Below are positions 44,213-53,093 of a stretch of DNA of 64,000 nt, one piece after another. How positions within the stretch are numbered: the first letter of the stretch is position 1; every line of letters starts with the position of its first letter. The DNA is from Rhizobium sp. 18055 (lineage in GTDB: Bacteria > Pseudomonadota > Alphaproteobacteria > Rhizobiales > Rhizobiaceae), in the NCBI RefSeq assembly GCF_902706285.1, contig NZ_CACSKD010000011.1, positions 121,462-185,461 of the forward strand. Direction: 5' to 3'. The translations under genes and the position numbers were made by a program. The notes under the pieces were generated by a model that was not told the origin of the DNA, ran no database searches, and was given only the letters and a program-made list of their open reading frames with translations.

Positions 44213-44560
44213 ATGATGGCGGATGACCGCGAGGAGAGTCTAGAAAAGCGCCGTGCGCAACTGGGAGCGGAATTAGCGACCAAGCGCGTCGAAGCGGGGA
44301 AGGACGAGGCCGACGAGGCCCGCGCCGAGGTCAGCCGACAAGGCTATGCCCAGGCGATGAAGCTTTCGAGCGAGTTCATTTCCGCCATCGTTGTCGGTGC
44401 CGTTCTCGGCTATCTCTTCGACCGTTTTGTCGGCACTGCGCCTTGGGGATTGATCGTACTTCTTCTTCTTGGATTTGGTGCCGGCGTGCTGAACGTCATG
44501 CGCGCTGCGGGCAAGGTTGCCAAACCGGACCTCGATCTGCGCGAAGACGACCGGAAATAG
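44213..44560 (+). CDS. atpI: ATP synthase assembly protein AtpI
   Basis: Small membrane protein that helps assemble the c-ring and may carry Mg2+. The 115 residues have a charged N-terminus (EESLEKRRAQLGAEL...) and two hydrophobic helices with a glycine zipper (AIVVGAVLGYLFDRFVGTAPWG and IVLLLLGFGAGVLNVMR). The ATG at 44213 follows GGAGGAGA; ATG 44216 is an alternative. First gene of the Fo cluster. Confidence 0.9.
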   Translation: MMADDREESLEKRRAQLGAELATKRVEAGKDEADEARAEVSRQGYAQAMKLSSEFISAIVVGAVLGYLFDRFVGTAPWGLIVLLLLGFGAGVLNVMRAAGKVAKPDLDLREDDRK

Positions 44561-44635
44561 GGCAGGGCGCTCAGGCGTTCGATCCAGTGCAATGATCCCG
44601 TCTCGTGCGGGTATAAGATATAGAGAGAACAAGCG

Positions 44636-45388
44636 GTGTCTAACGATCCGACCCATCAGTTCCTGATCCAGAAGATTGTGCCGATCGAAATCGGCGGGAT
44701 TGATTTCTCGTTTACCAACGCATCGCTTTTCATGGCAGCCTCTGCTGCCGTGGCTGCCGGCTTTCTCTATTTCTCGACATCCAACCGCGCGATCGTTCCC
44801 GGTCGCTCGCAGTCGGTCGCCGAGATGTCCTACGAATTCATCGCAAAGATGCTGCAGGAAGGTGCCGGCACCAAGGGGATGAAGTTCTTCCCGCTGGTGT
44901 TCTCGCTGTTCATGTTCGTGCTGACCGCAAACCTGCTCGGCATGTTCCCTTACTTCTTCACCATCACCAGCCAGATCATCGTCACCTTTGCCCTGGCACT
45001 GCTCGTCATCGGCACGGTTCTGGTCTACGGTTTCTACAAGCACGGCTTCCGCTTCCTCAATGTGTTCGTCCCGCAGGGCGTTCCCGGCATCTTGTTGCCG
45101 CTGGTTGTGTCGATCGAAATCATCTCGTTCCTGTCGCGTCCGATTTCGCTCTCCGTTCGTCTCTTCGCCAACATGCTGGCCGGTCACATCACCCTTAAAG
45201 TGTTCGCGGGCTTCGTTGCCTCGCTGGGAGCCATGGGTGCAGTCGGTATCGGCGGCGCAGTTCTTCCCCTCATCATGACCGTCGCTCTGACCGGTCTCGA
45301 GTTCCTCGTCGCCTTCCTCCAGGCTTACGTCTTTGCGGTGCTGACTTGCATGTACCTCAACGACGCGATCCACCCGGGCGGGCACTAA
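44636..45388 (+). CDS. atpB: ATP synthase Fo subunit a
   Basis: Proton-channel subunit of the Fo sector in the inner membrane, 250 residues with five to six membrane helices. The essential Arg lies in SLSVRLFANMLAGH near residue 180, and the C-terminal helix EFLVAFLQAYVFAVLTCMYL is typical. The GTG start at 44636 gives MSNDPTHQFLIQKIVP, as in other rhizobia. Confidence 0.96.
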   Translation: MSNDPTHQFLIQKIVPIEIGGIDFSFTNASLFMAASAAVAAGFLYFSTSNRAIVPGRSQSVAEMSYEFIAKMLQEGAGTKGMKFFPLVFSLFMFVLTANLLGMFPYFFTITSQIIVTFALALLVIGTVLVYGFYKHGFRFLNVFVPQGVPGILLPLVVSIEIISFLSRPISLSVRLFANMLAGHITLKVFAGFVASLGAMGAVGIGGAVLPLIMTVALTGLEFLVAFLQAYVFAVLTCMYLNDAIHPGGH

Positions 45389-45458
45389 GGGATACCGACA
45401 TTGACGCCCGCGGGCGTTAGTCAATTCGCCGCAACAACCATTCCAAAGGAGTAACAAC

Positions 45459-45686
45459 ATGGACGCGGAAGCAGCAAAATTCATCGGTGCAGGCCTGGCT
45501 TGCTTTGGTATGGCCGGTACGGCTCTCGGCCTCGGCAACATCTTCGGCAGCTACCTGTCGGGCGCTCTGCGCAACCCGTCTGCCGCTGACAGCCAGTTCG
45601 GCCGTCTGGTATTCGGCTTCGCCGTTACGGAAGCTCTGGGCATCTTCTCGCTGCTCGTCGCTCTCCTTCTGCTGTTCGCCGTTTAA
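45459..45686 (+). CDS. atpE: ATP synthase Fo subunit c
   Basis: 75-residue hairpin protein forming the proton-driven c-ring. Helix 1 carries the glycine-rich face (GAGLACFGMAGTALGLGNIFGS), the polar loop is RNPSA, and helix 2 holds the proton-carrying Glu in FAVTEALGIFSLLVALLLLF. An AAAGGAG ribosome site lies upstream. A terminator-like hairpin directly follows the gene. Confidence 0.97.
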   Translation: MDAEAAKFIGAGLACFGMAGTALGLGNIFGSYLSGALRNPSAADSQFGRLVFGFAVTEALGIFSLLVALLLLFAV

Positions 45687-45700
45687 TTTCGGCGCACTGA

Positions 45701-45740
45701 AGGATCACGGCCTGCGAACAGCGAGCCGTGATCCTTTTTA
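45701..45740 (+). terminator. Intra-operon terminator/attenuator after atpE
   Basis: AGGATCACGGC (45701-45711) and GCCGTGATCCT (45725-45735) form a perfect 11-bp stem with a 13-base loop and are followed by TTTTATTT. It lies 14 bp past the atpE stop and before the b' gene. Partial termination here would raise the c subunit relative to b and b'. Confidence 0.8.
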
Positions 45741-45764
45741 TTTGCAGTACACCTGGAGGTGAGC

Positions 45765-46403
45765 ATGTTTTTTGTGACCCCGGCTTACGCTGAAGAAGCC
45801 CCGGCGGGAACCGCAGAAACTGGTGCAGTGACCGGTACAGACGCGCATGCTGCCCCGGCTGCAGGCGAAGTTCATACCGAGACCGGCGTGCCAGCCGAAC
45901 ACCATGGCGGTGTCTTTCCGCCTTTCGATACGTCGACCTATGCATCGCAGCTCCTGTGGCTGGCGATCTCGTTCGTCATTTTCTTCGTGCTCATGCAAAA
46001 GGTCATCGCACCGCGCATCGGCGGCATCCTCGAGCAGCGCCACACGCGCATCGCCCAGGACCTCGATGAAGCTGCGCGCCTGAAGGCACAGGCAGATGCA
46101 GACGTTGCAGCCTACGAAGCCGAGCTCGCAGAAGCCCGCGCCAAGTCGAATGCAATCGGCACTGCCGCCCGCGACGCCGCCAAGCTCAAGGCTGAAGCCG
46201 ATCGTCGTGCCGTCGAGGCAGACCTGGCTGAAAAGCTGAAGGCTGCCGAAGGCAAGATTGCCGACGTGAAGGCAAAGGCATTCGCAGACGTCGGCACCAT
46301 TGCCGAGGAAACCGCAAAGGCCGTGGTCGAACAGCTGATCGGTGGCACCGCCACCAAGGCTGAAGTCACCTCTGCCGTCACTGCCGCCAAGAAGGGAGCT
46401 TGA
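45765..46403 (+). CDS. atpG: ATP synthase Fo subunit b'
   Basis: Peripheral stalk subunit, 212 residues. A long Ala/Glu/His-rich N-terminus (about 1-65) precedes one membrane helix (QLLWLAISFVIFFVLMQKVI), followed by a charged coiled coil (DLDEAARLKAQADADVAAYEAELAEAR...). The ATG at 45765 is preceded by GGAGGTGAGC; a GTG at 45759 would add two residues. The N-terminal segment resembles an unprocessed export signal, a feature I recall from other rhizobial b' subunits. In some naming schemes this gene is atpF' or atpX. Confidence 0.93.
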   Translation: MFFVTPAYAEEAPAGTAETGAVTGTDAHAAPAAGEVHTETGVPAEHHGGVFPPFDTSTYASQLLWLAISFVIFFVLMQKVIAPRIGGILEQRHTRIAQDLDEAARLKAQADADVAAYEAELAEARAKSNAIGTAARDAAKLKAEADRRAVEADLAEKLKAAEGKIADVKAKAFADVGTIAEETAKAVVEQLIGGTATKAEVTSAVTAAKKGA

Positions 46404-46406
46404 TCG

Positions 46407-46898
46407 ATGGAATTTGCATTGGACGCAACATTCTTCGCATTCGTCGGTCTCGTCTTGTTCCTGGCGCTTGTGGTCTATCTCAAGGTTCCCGGCATGATGG
46501 CCAAGTCGCTCGACGACCGCGCCGATCAGATCCGCAACGAACTGTCGGAAGCCAAGCGCCTGCGCGAAGAGGCCCAGCACCTGCTGGCCGAATATCAGCG
46601 CAAGCGTAAGGAAGCCGAAGCGGAAGCGGCCCACATTCTGGCGGCTGCCGAGCGTGAAGCAGAAATGTTTACCGCCGAAGCCAAGAAGAAGACCGAGGAA
46701 TTCGTCGTCAACCGCACCGCGGTTTCCGAAGCGAAGATCAAGCAGGCCGAAGCCGATGCGATCAAGGCGGTCCGTTCCGCTGCCGTCGACCTCGCCATCG
46801 CTGCTGCCGAAACGGTTCTGGCAAAGAAGGCCGATGCGAAGGTTCAGTCCGAACTCTTCAGCAACGCCCTCGGCCAGGTCAAGACCCGCCTCAACTGA
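46407..46898 (+). CDS. atpF: ATP synthase Fo subunit b
   Basis: Peripheral stalk subunit of 163 residues. Its N-terminal membrane helix (FFAFVGLVLFLALVVYL) is followed by a long coiled coil beginning PGMMAKSLDDRADQIRNELSEAKRLREEAQ. It starts three bases after the b' stop. Last gene of the Fo operon; the F1 genes are elsewhere in the genome, as usual in alphaproteobacteria. Confidence 0.95.
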   Translation: MEFALDATFFAFVGLVLFLALVVYLKVPGMMAKSLDDRADQIRNELSEAKRLREEAQHLLAEYQRKRKEAEAEAAHILAAAEREAEMFTAEAKKKTEEFVVNRTAVSEAKIKQAEADAIKAVRSAAVDLAIAAAETVLAKKADAKVQSELFSNALGQVKTRLN

Positions 46899-46920
46899 AA
46901 TCAGTCATAGACAGTCTAGA

Positions 46921-46945
46921 AGCCCCGCATCGCGGGGCTTTTTTC
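46921..46945 (+). terminator. Terminator of the Fo operon
   Basis: AGCCCCGC-AT-CGCGGGGCT followed by TTTTTT: a strong GC-rich hairpin 22 bp past the atpF stop. Confidence 0.92.
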
Positions 46946-47003
46946 GTTTGCGCTGATGGCGGCTATGGATCGCAGCGGCGGCGTCTGATGCCGGTGCAAA
47001 AGA

Positions 47004-47684
47004 TCACTCGCCCTCGACAATCTCGATGATCTCGACGCGCCGGAGCGGCCGGAAAGTCATCCGGTGCAGCCGGCAGGGTCCGTGGCTGTCGATGCCGGCG
47101 CGGTGTTTCGCAGTGCCGTAGCCGGCATGCGCGGCAAAGCCGTAGACCGGGAAAATCAGGTCGGCGCGGGTCATCATCCGGTCGCGCGTCACCTTGGCGA
47201 CGATCGAGGCGGCCGCAATGGACACCGAGCGGGCATCGCCCTTGACCACCGCCTGGCCGGGGCAGTCGAGCCCGGACGGCACGTCAAGGCCGTCGGTCAG
47301 CACGTAGCTGGCCTGGATCGACAGGCCGCAGATGGCGCGGCGCATGGCGTCGAGGCTCGCCTTGCGGATATCGGTCTCGTCGATCCGCCGCGCGCTGGAG
47401 GAGGCTATCGAAACGGTGGCGGTGGCCAGGATCTGCTCGAACAGCTCTTCGCGCCGACGCGCCGACAGCTGCTTGGAATCGTTCAATCCCTCGGGGATGC
47501 GCTTCGGGTCGAGGATGACGGCCGCGGCCACCACGGGGCCTGCGAGCGGCCCGCGCCCGGCCTCGTCGACGCCGGCGACCGGCCAGTGGCCGGCCTTGCG
47601 CGCTTTCAGCTCCAGCCGGAAATCCGGCACCAAAGGGAGCTCTTCGAAAAGCATGGGAGAATCGGGTGGCGTGCGACGTGTCAT
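47004..47684 (-). CDS. rnhB: Ribonuclease HII
   Basis: Removes ribonucleotides from DNA-RNA hybrids. The 226 residues contain VAGVDEAGRGPLAGPVVAAAVIL (catalytic Asp-Glu) near residue 37, LNDSKQLSARRREEL, VKGDARSVSIAAASIVAKVTRD and HAGYGTAKH. The ATG at 47684 gives MTRRTPPDSPMLFEE; the frame stays open far upstream but overlaps the next gene and lacks coding character. Confidence 0.95.
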   Translation of the reverse strand: MTRRTPPDSPMLFEELPLVPDFRLELKARKAGHWPVAGVDEAGRGPLAGPVVAAAVILDPKRIPEGLNDSKQLSARRREELFEQILATATVSIASSSARRIDETDIRKASLDAMRRAICGLSIQASYVLTDGLDVPSGLDCPGQAVVKGDARSVSIAAASIVAKVTRDRMMTRADLIFPVYGFAAHAGYGTAKHRAGIDSHGPCRLHRMTFRPLRRVEIIEIVEGE

Positions 47685-47845
47685 GCGGCTGAACTTCGCA
47701 CGCCAACCCGATTTCCTGCAAGTCCCCGAAACAGGGCGGCGAACCGGGGACTTGAAAGCAGATGGCCAGGGTGAGCCATCCGCAAGGCTGAAACCGGGGC
47801 AATCCGGGGAAACCGCGTTTCCATCCGAATTGCCCAGGTCAAAAA

Positions 47846-49003
47846 CTAGAGGAATGACAATTGCACGCCGCTGCCATCCGGCGGCACGAACAGGTCGTCG
47901 CGCAACGGCATGCTGCGACGGGTCATCCCGAGCCGCTTGGTTGCCATCTCGAAGCGGCGGGCGATCTGCCAGGCATAGGGCCCGGCGCCCTTCATCCGCT
48001 TGCCGAAATCGGCGTCGTAATCCTTGCCGCCGCGCATCGAGCGCACCAGCGACATCACATGCCGGTAGCGATCCGGATAATGCTGCAGCAGCCAGTCGCG
48101 AAACAGCGGCGATACCTCCAGCGGCAACCGCAGGATCACGTAACCTGCTTCCGTCGCACCGGCTGCCCGCGACGCGTCGAGAATACGCTCGATCTCGTGA
48201 TCGTTCAGCGCCGGGATAACCGGTGCCACCATCACCGATGTGCGGATACCGGCCTCGCTCAGCGCCTTCAGCGCATCCAGCCGCCGCGACGGTGTCGATG
48301 CGCGCGGTTCCATCGTCCGTGCCAGCTTGCGGTCGAGCGTGGTGATCGACAGCGACACCCGCATCAGGTTCTTTTCGGCCATCCGCTGCAGGATATCGAG
48401 ATCGCGCAGGATCAGCGCCGACTTGGTGACGATCGACACCGGATGGTTGGCCTTCTCCAGCACATCGAGAATCTCCCGCATCACCCGCCATTCCTTTTCG
48501 ATCGGCTGGTAGGGATCGGTATTGGTGCCGATGGCGATCACCCGTGGCTTGTAGCCGGGCTTTGCCAGTTCGCGCTCCAGAAGCTTGGCGATATCCGGCT
48601 TGGCGAACAGCTTCGCTTCGAAATCCAGACCCGCAGACAGCCCCATATAGGCGTGCGTCGGCCGGGCGAAGCAATAGATGCAGCCATGCTCGCAGCCGCG
48701 ATAGGGATTGATCGAGCGATCGAAGGGAATGTCGGGCGATTCGTTGCGGGTGATCGCGGTGCGCGGCTTTTCGATCTGCACTTCGGTCTTGAACGGCGGC
48801 AGGTCCTCGAGCGTCTGCCAGCCATCGTCGAATGTCTCGCGGCTGTTCGGTTCAAAGCGCCCGCTCGGGTTCAGTCCCGCCGCACGGCCACGGCGACGGT
48901 CGACCTCGATCCTGAGGCCGGAAGAAACGATCATCGCGTCGGCAATATCTGCCGTATTGGCAGGCGCAAATGCGGCCTGCCCTGCAAGGGACTGTTCGTT
49001 CAT
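47846..49003 (-). CDS. PA0069 family radical SAM protein
   Basis: Radical S-adenosylmethionine enzyme of the spore photoproduct lyase-like/PA0069 group, 385 residues. The cluster-binding CEHGCIYC is near residue 95 (after SINPYRG), with TNTDPYQPIEKEW, VSIVTKSALILRDLD and VSLSITTLDRKLARTMEPRASTPSRRL (SAM-barrel strands) further on. The reaction is unknown. I use the ATG at 49003, which has GGAGAA upstream; ATG 49018 adds five residues. It lies 161 bp upstream of rnhB on the same strand. Confidence 0.88.
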   Translation of the reverse strand: MNEQSLAGQAAFAPANTADIADAMIVSSGLRIEVDRRRGRAAGLNPSGRFEPNSRETFDDGWQTLEDLPPFKTEVQIEKPRTAITRNESPDIPFDRSINPYRGCEHGCIYCFARPTHAYMGLSAGLDFEAKLFAKPDIAKLLERELAKPGYKPRVIAIGTNTDPYQPIEKEWRVMREILDVLEKANHPVSIVTKSALILRDLDILQRMAEKNLMRVSLSITTLDRKLARTMEPRASTPSRRLDALKALSEAGIRTSVMVAPVIPALNDHEIERILDASRAAGATEAGYVILRLPLEVSPLFRDWLLQHYPDRYRHVMSLVRSMRGGKDYDADFGKRMKGAGPYAWQIARRFEMATKRLGMTRRSMPLRDDLFVPPDGSGVQLSFL

Positions 49004-49156
49004 CGGATTCTCCGTCAATGGAAAGCTTTGCCTGGAAAGGCCTAGCGTCCATCTGTTCTGGTGATTAAATTCCTATCGCTGAAAAGAGAACAATGCAAGA
49101 ACAAAATTGGAAAACTGTCGCTGGTATTGTTTTGTGCGCCGCACTATAAATGGGCA

Positions 49157-49675
49157 ATGTTGACTGTCGTTTTGGAATGCCGGGATCAGGAACCTGAACT
49201 GGCGCAGACTTTATCGGTACTGGTTGCAGGCGCGATCGAAGGCCTTGTCAGTGACGTCGTGGTGTTGGATCACGGCTCGCGCGACGGCTCCTCGAAGGTG
49301 GCGGATGCGGCCGGCTGCCGCTTCCATTCCGACTGGGATATCAAGGAGATACTGCTTCAGGCGCGGGGCGAGTGGCTGCTCTTCGTCGAGCCTGGTGCCC
49401 GCCCGCAGAGCGGCTGGATCGACGAGATCGCCGAATATGTGGCGCTGAACAAGCTGCCGGCCCGCTTCACCGCCTCGCGCGGATACCGCCGGCCGTTCTA
49501 CAAGCGCATGCGGCAATCACCGCCGCTGGAACTTGGCCTGTTGCTGCCGAAGAAACAGGCTTTGGCTGCGGCCCGCAGCGGCATGCACCTGGCGGAATTC
49601 GTCAAGGGTCAGAAGCTGCGCAGGCTGTCCAGCGAGCTGATCCCCTCCTGGGTGGCGCGTTCGGCGCGGGGGTAA
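49157..49675 (+). CDS. Short glycosyltransferase family 2-like protein
   Basis: A 172-residue protein with a GT-A-like start (MLTVVLECRDQEPELAQTLSVL), the nucleotide-sugar loop VLDHGSRDGSSKVADAAGC near 40 and GEWLLFVEPGARPQSGWIDEI near 75, where the usual DxD metal motif is not evident. It is about 50-60 residues shorter than active GT2 enzymes. It may be a reduced enzyme or a non-catalytic relative. It is convergent with moaB, only six bases apart. Confidence 0.7.
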   Translation: MLTVVLECRDQEPELAQTLSVLVAGAIEGLVSDVVVLDHGSRDGSSKVADAAGCRFHSDWDIKEILLQARGEWLLFVEPGARPQSGWIDEIAEYVALNKLPARFTASRGYRRPFYKRMRQSPPLELGLLLPKKQALAAARSGMHLAEFVKGQKLRRLSSELIPSWVARSARG

Positions 49676-49681
49676 GCCTGC

Positions 49682-50233
49682 TTACGCCTGAGCCCCACGC
49701 TTCAGGTGCTCATCCAGCCGCGGCATGATTTCCACGAAATTGCACGGCATCTGGCGATAGTCGAGCTGTGCCTTCAGGATGCCGTCCCAGGCATCCTTGC
49801 AGGCGCCGGGCGAACCGGGCAGCACGAAGACGAAGGTCGCATTCACCAGCCCCGCCGTCGCCCGAGACTGGATGGTCGAGGTGCCGATCTTGTCGTAGGA
49901 GATGCGGTGGAACACCGCGGAAAAACCGTCCATCCGCTTGTCGAACAGTGGCTCGAGCGCCTCGGGTGTCACGTCGCGGCCGGTAAAGCCGGTACCGCCC
50001 GTGGTGATCACCACATCGATATCGTCCTGCAGCGTCCAGGCGCGCACCTGATCCGATATGGCCTGCCTGTCGTCGGGGGCGATGGCGCGGGCGACAAGCG
50101 TGTGGCCGGCGTCGGCAATCCGCGCCGCCAGCGTATCGCCGGAGCGGTCGTCTTCAGGCGTGCGGGTGTCGGAGACTGTGAGGACAGCAATACCCAAGGG
50201 AATGAACGGCCGTGCCTCGTCAACGCCTGCCAT
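49682..50233 (-). CDS. moaB: Molybdenum cofactor biosynthesis protein B (MoaB/MogA-type)
   Basis: Adenylylates molybdopterin ahead of metal insertion (MogA/MoaB fold). The 183 residues contain IAVLTVSDTRTPEDDRSGD near residue 15, TTGGTGFTGRDVTPEA near 79 and FVLPGSPGACKDAWDGIL near 140. The start ATG at 50233 (MAGVDEARPF) has GGGAG six bases upstream and overlaps the end of ispE by 14 bases, so translation is coupled. Other moa genes are not in this window. Confidence 0.92.
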   Translation of the reverse strand: MAGVDEARPFIPLGIAVLTVSDTRTPEDDRSGDTLAARIADAGHTLVARAIAPDDRQAISDQVRAWTLQDDIDVVITTGGTGFTGRDVTPEALEPLFDKRMDGFSAVFHRISYDKIGTSTIQSRATAGLVNATFVFVLPGSPGACKDAWDGILKAQLDYRQMPCNFVEIMPRLDEHLKRGAQA

Positions 50234-51125
50234 GATCATCTCCCGCCAATGTTTCCGTTGCTTCGAAATACCAGTCCGGCCGCTTGTCGTGAAGGGCGGC
50301 GGCAGCAGCCTCAGCGTTTGCGGTGCTGTCGAAGATGCCGAAGCAGGTCGCCCCGGAGCCCGACATTCGAACGAACAGCGCACCTTCGTCCGTCAGCATG
50401 TCGGAAATCGTGGCGATCTCGGGCAGCAGCGCCCGGGCCGGCGGTTCCAGATCGTTGCGGATGGTTCCAAGCGCGTCGAGCCACGATGCTTCTGGAGTGA
50501 GGACGAGCGCCTTGTTGGTCTTGCTCGCAAGCCTGCCAAACACCTCGGGCGTCGACACCCCTTTCAGCGGATTGGCAAGCACCATCGCAAACGCCGGCAT
50601 CTCGCCCACTGTTTCAATCCGATCGCCGATGCCGCGCGCCATCAGCGGCCGGCTGGCAAGACACATCGGCACATCGGCGCCGAGGCTGATGGCAATCGCA
50701 TCGATGGTCTCGGCGGGCAGTGCCATACCCCAGAGCCGCATCAGGCCGCGCAAAGTCGCAGCAGCATCCGCCGAGCCGCCGCCGATACCGGAGGCGATCG
50801 GCAGCTCCTTGCGAAGGTGAATGCGAACAGCCGGCGCCCTGCCGCCTGCGTCAAGCACCGCACTGCGCAGCGCATCGCGCGCCTTCAGCACCAGATTGAT
50901 GCCGCCATCGCCCTGCAGCAACGCGCCAAAGCGGCCTGAGATGTGAAACGCGTCGGTGACCGCCGGTGAGAATTCCAGCCGATCGCCACATCTGGCAAAG
51001 GTCACCAGCATCTCGAGCAGGTGATACCCGTCGGGTCTCTGGCCCGTCACATGCAGGGCCAGATTGATCTTGGCAAAGGCATCCTCGCTGACGATCACGC
51101 CCTGGGCGGCGCTATTCTCAGCCAT
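50220..51125 (-). CDS. ispE: 4-diphosphocytidyl-2-C-methyl-D-erythritol kinase
   Basis: GHMP kinase of the non-mevalonate isoprenoid pathway, 301 residues. It has AFAKINLALHVTGQRPDGYHLLEML at the start, the ATP loop PIASGIGGGSADAAATLRGL near residue 112 and MSGSGATCFGIFDS near 255. It lies between a TPR protein gene (six bases upstream) and moaB (overlap), all on the minus strand. Confidence 0.95.
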   Translation of the reverse strand: MAENSAAQGVIVSEDAFAKINLALHVTGQRPDGYHLLEMLVTFARCGDRLEFSPAVTDAFHISGRFGALLQGDGGINLVLKARDALRSAVLDAGGRAPAVRIHLRKELPIASGIGGGSADAAATLRGLMRLWGMALPAETIDAIAISLGADVPMCLASRPLMARGIGDRIETVGEMPAFAMVLANPLKGVSTPEVFGRLASKTNKALVLTPEASWLDALGTIRNDLEPPARALLPEIATISDMLTDEGALFVRMSGSGATCFGIFDSTANAEAAAAALHDKRPDWYFEATETLAGDDHGRR

Positions 51126-51131
51126 GGACGA

Positions 51132-52964
51132 TCAGGTCTTCTTGTCGGCCGGCTTCGGATCGACAGGGGCCGGATCGGGCATCTTCTTGTCGACCGTCTT
51201 GGCGTCGTCGGTCGCGGCAGGCAGGCCGTTGGCGATCTTTTCCTTGATCTTCGGGATCTCGGCAGCCTCGGGCTCCGAACCGAGCGCCCGGTTCCACTGG
51301 TAGACCGCCTCGAGCTTGCGCCCGACGCGCCAGTAGGCATCGCCAAGGTGGTCGTTGATCGTCGCATCGCCGGCCTTGATCTGGGCAGCGCGTTCCAGTT
51401 CATCGACGGCGTCATCGAACCTGCCGAGGCGGAAATAGGCCCAGCCGAGCGAATCGATGATGTAGCCGTCGTCAGGGCGCAGATCGACGGCCTTCTTGAT
51501 CATATCAAGACCCTCGTCGAGGTTCTTGTTCATGTCGATCCAGGAATAGCCGAGATAATTCAGCACCTGCGGCTGGTTCGGGTTGAGTTCCAGCGCCTTG
51601 CGGAAGCTCGGCTCTGCCTTGTCCCACTGCTTGATGCGCTCATAGGCGATGCCACGCTGGAAGAACACCGTCCAGGCATTCTTGCCCGGCAGCGGCCCGA
51701 TCATATCGACGGCCTTGTCGTAATTCGCCGCCATCGCCGGATAGTCCTTGGCGTCGGAGAGAACGCTGCCATAGGCGAGGTAGCTGCGGATATCCTTGGG
51801 GTCGGATTCGATCAGGCCCTGCAGATGCTTGCGCGCTTCCTCGACCTTGCCGCCTTCGGCCAGCGCCAGGCCAAGCTGCAGCTCGGAGATCCGGCTCATC
51901 GGCGAGTTGTCGGGAACCATCTGGTAAAGCGCGATGGCGCGGTCCACCTGGTTCTGCTTTTCGGCAATGCCGCCGAGCATCACCAGCGCATCGGCGCTGT
52001 CGGGATCGAGCGCACGGGCGATCTGCAGGTAGAGCGAGACGATGTCTTCGGCGCCGTCGCGGTTCAGCGCTCCGGCAAACGAAAACAGCACGCCGGCAGC
52101 ACCCTGCTTGGCGGTGGTGATCTGCTGCACCTGCTTTTCGCCATTGGTGACGCTCTGCCGCAGGGCATTGAGGGGCGCGTAGTTCGGCAGCAGGTTGTCG
52201 CCGACGGAGATCGTATCGAGCGCCTTCTGCTTGTTGCCCTGCGTCGCTTCGAGCCGGGCCAGCGCCATGACGGCGCGCATGAAAGTGTCGGGGGCGGTGG
52301 CGGCACCGTCCTTGTCCAGCACGGCATCGTTCAGGTGCTTGCGGGCCGAGCGCACGTCGCCGTTCACGATGGCGATCGCACCGGCATTGTAGTTCTGAAA
52401 GATCGAGAGCCAGTCCGGCCCCTTCATCTTCTCGATCTGCGCCAGCGCTTCCTTGCCCTTGCCGGCGCCAAGGTGAGCCCAGGCAGCCATCAGGTCGTTC
52501 ATCACCCGGTCGAGATCGGTCGGGCCGGTGGTCTTCAGAGCGGTTTCTGCGGTCTTGAACTCGCCGCGGCGAATGGCGTCGGCGCCGCGCACGATGGTCG
52601 ACAGGCGCTCGATGCTCGGATCGTTCTTCAGGTCGTTGGCATAGCGCACGCTGTCCTTGATGTCGCCGTTCAGAAGCAGCGAGATCATCAGCCGCTGGCG
52701 AATTTCAGGATTGCCGGGCTCGATCTGTAGCGCCTTCTTGTAGAGCGCGATCGCGGTCTCGTAATCGTGATCGACATCGGCGGTCCGGGCAGCCAGAAGC
52801 GCGCCGGCAAAGGTATCCACACTGTCGGGATCGAAGATCACATTGGCGGTGGCGTCGTCCGTCTTGGCCGCGTCTTCGGCATTGGCGCCGCCAAGCACAC
52901 CCAGCGACAGGACTGCCGCAAGGGCTGCGCTCGAAAGAAGACGAATGGCAAATTTCCGCCGCAT
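51132..52964 (-). CDS. Exported tetratricopeptide repeat protein
   Basis: A 610-residue protein with a signal peptide (MRRKFAIRLLSSAALAAVLSL..., ending near ANAED at 30). TPR units are spread through the length, clearest at 70-110 (DYETAIALYKKALQIEPGNPEIRQ) and 430-560 (WDKAEPSFRKALELNPNQPQVLNYLGYS; GRFDDAVDELERAAQIKAGDATINDHLGDAYWRVG). The tail is Pro/Lys rich. Likely periplasmic scaffold or assembly factor; partner unknown. The ATG at 52964 gives a clean signal peptide; an upstream ATG at 52994 adds ten residues. Confidence 0.88.
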   Translation of the reverse strand: MRRKFAIRLLSSAALAAVLSLGVLGGANAEDAAKTDDATANVIFDPDSVDTFAGALLAARTADVDHDYETAIALYKKALQIEPGNPEIRQRLMISLLLNGDIKDSVRYANDLKNDPSIERLSTIVRGADAIRRGEFKTAETALKTTGPTDLDRVMNDLMAAWAHLGAGKGKEALAQIEKMKGPDWLSIFQNYNAGAIAIVNGDVRSARKHLNDAVLDKDGAATAPDTFMRAVMALARLEATQGNKQKALDTISVGDNLLPNYAPLNALRQSVTNGEKQVQQITTAKQGAAGVLFSFAGALNRDGAEDIVSLYLQIARALDPDSADALVMLGGIAEKQNQVDRAIALYQMVPDNSPMSRISELQLGLALAEGGKVEEARKHLQGLIESDPKDIRSYLAYGSVLSDAKDYPAMAANYDKAVDMIGPLPGKNAWTVFFQRGIAYERIKQWDKAEPSFRKALELNPNQPQVLNYLGYSWIDMNKNLDEGLDMIKKAVDLRPDDGYIIDSLGWAYFRLGRFDDAVDELERAAQIKAGDATINDHLGDAYWRVGRKLEAVYQWNRALGSEPEAAEIPKIKEKIANGLPAATDDAKTVDKKMPDPAPVDPKPADKKT

Positions 52965-53093
52965 TAGAAAACCTTTCTTCGGGGCAGCCAGCATCGGCCG
53001 GCTGCAAAATCAGTTGAGAAGACTGATTCACGACAGGATGGCTTTTTTGAAGCGCCCCCGCAAGAAAATCAGCCTTGGATCAATGATCGTCGG

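Noticed and set aside
47004..48674. Long minus-strand frame fusing rnhB to sequence inside the radical SAM gene
   Set aside because: Only the last 226 codons match RNase HII; upstream codons are a shadow of the radical SAM gene in another frame.
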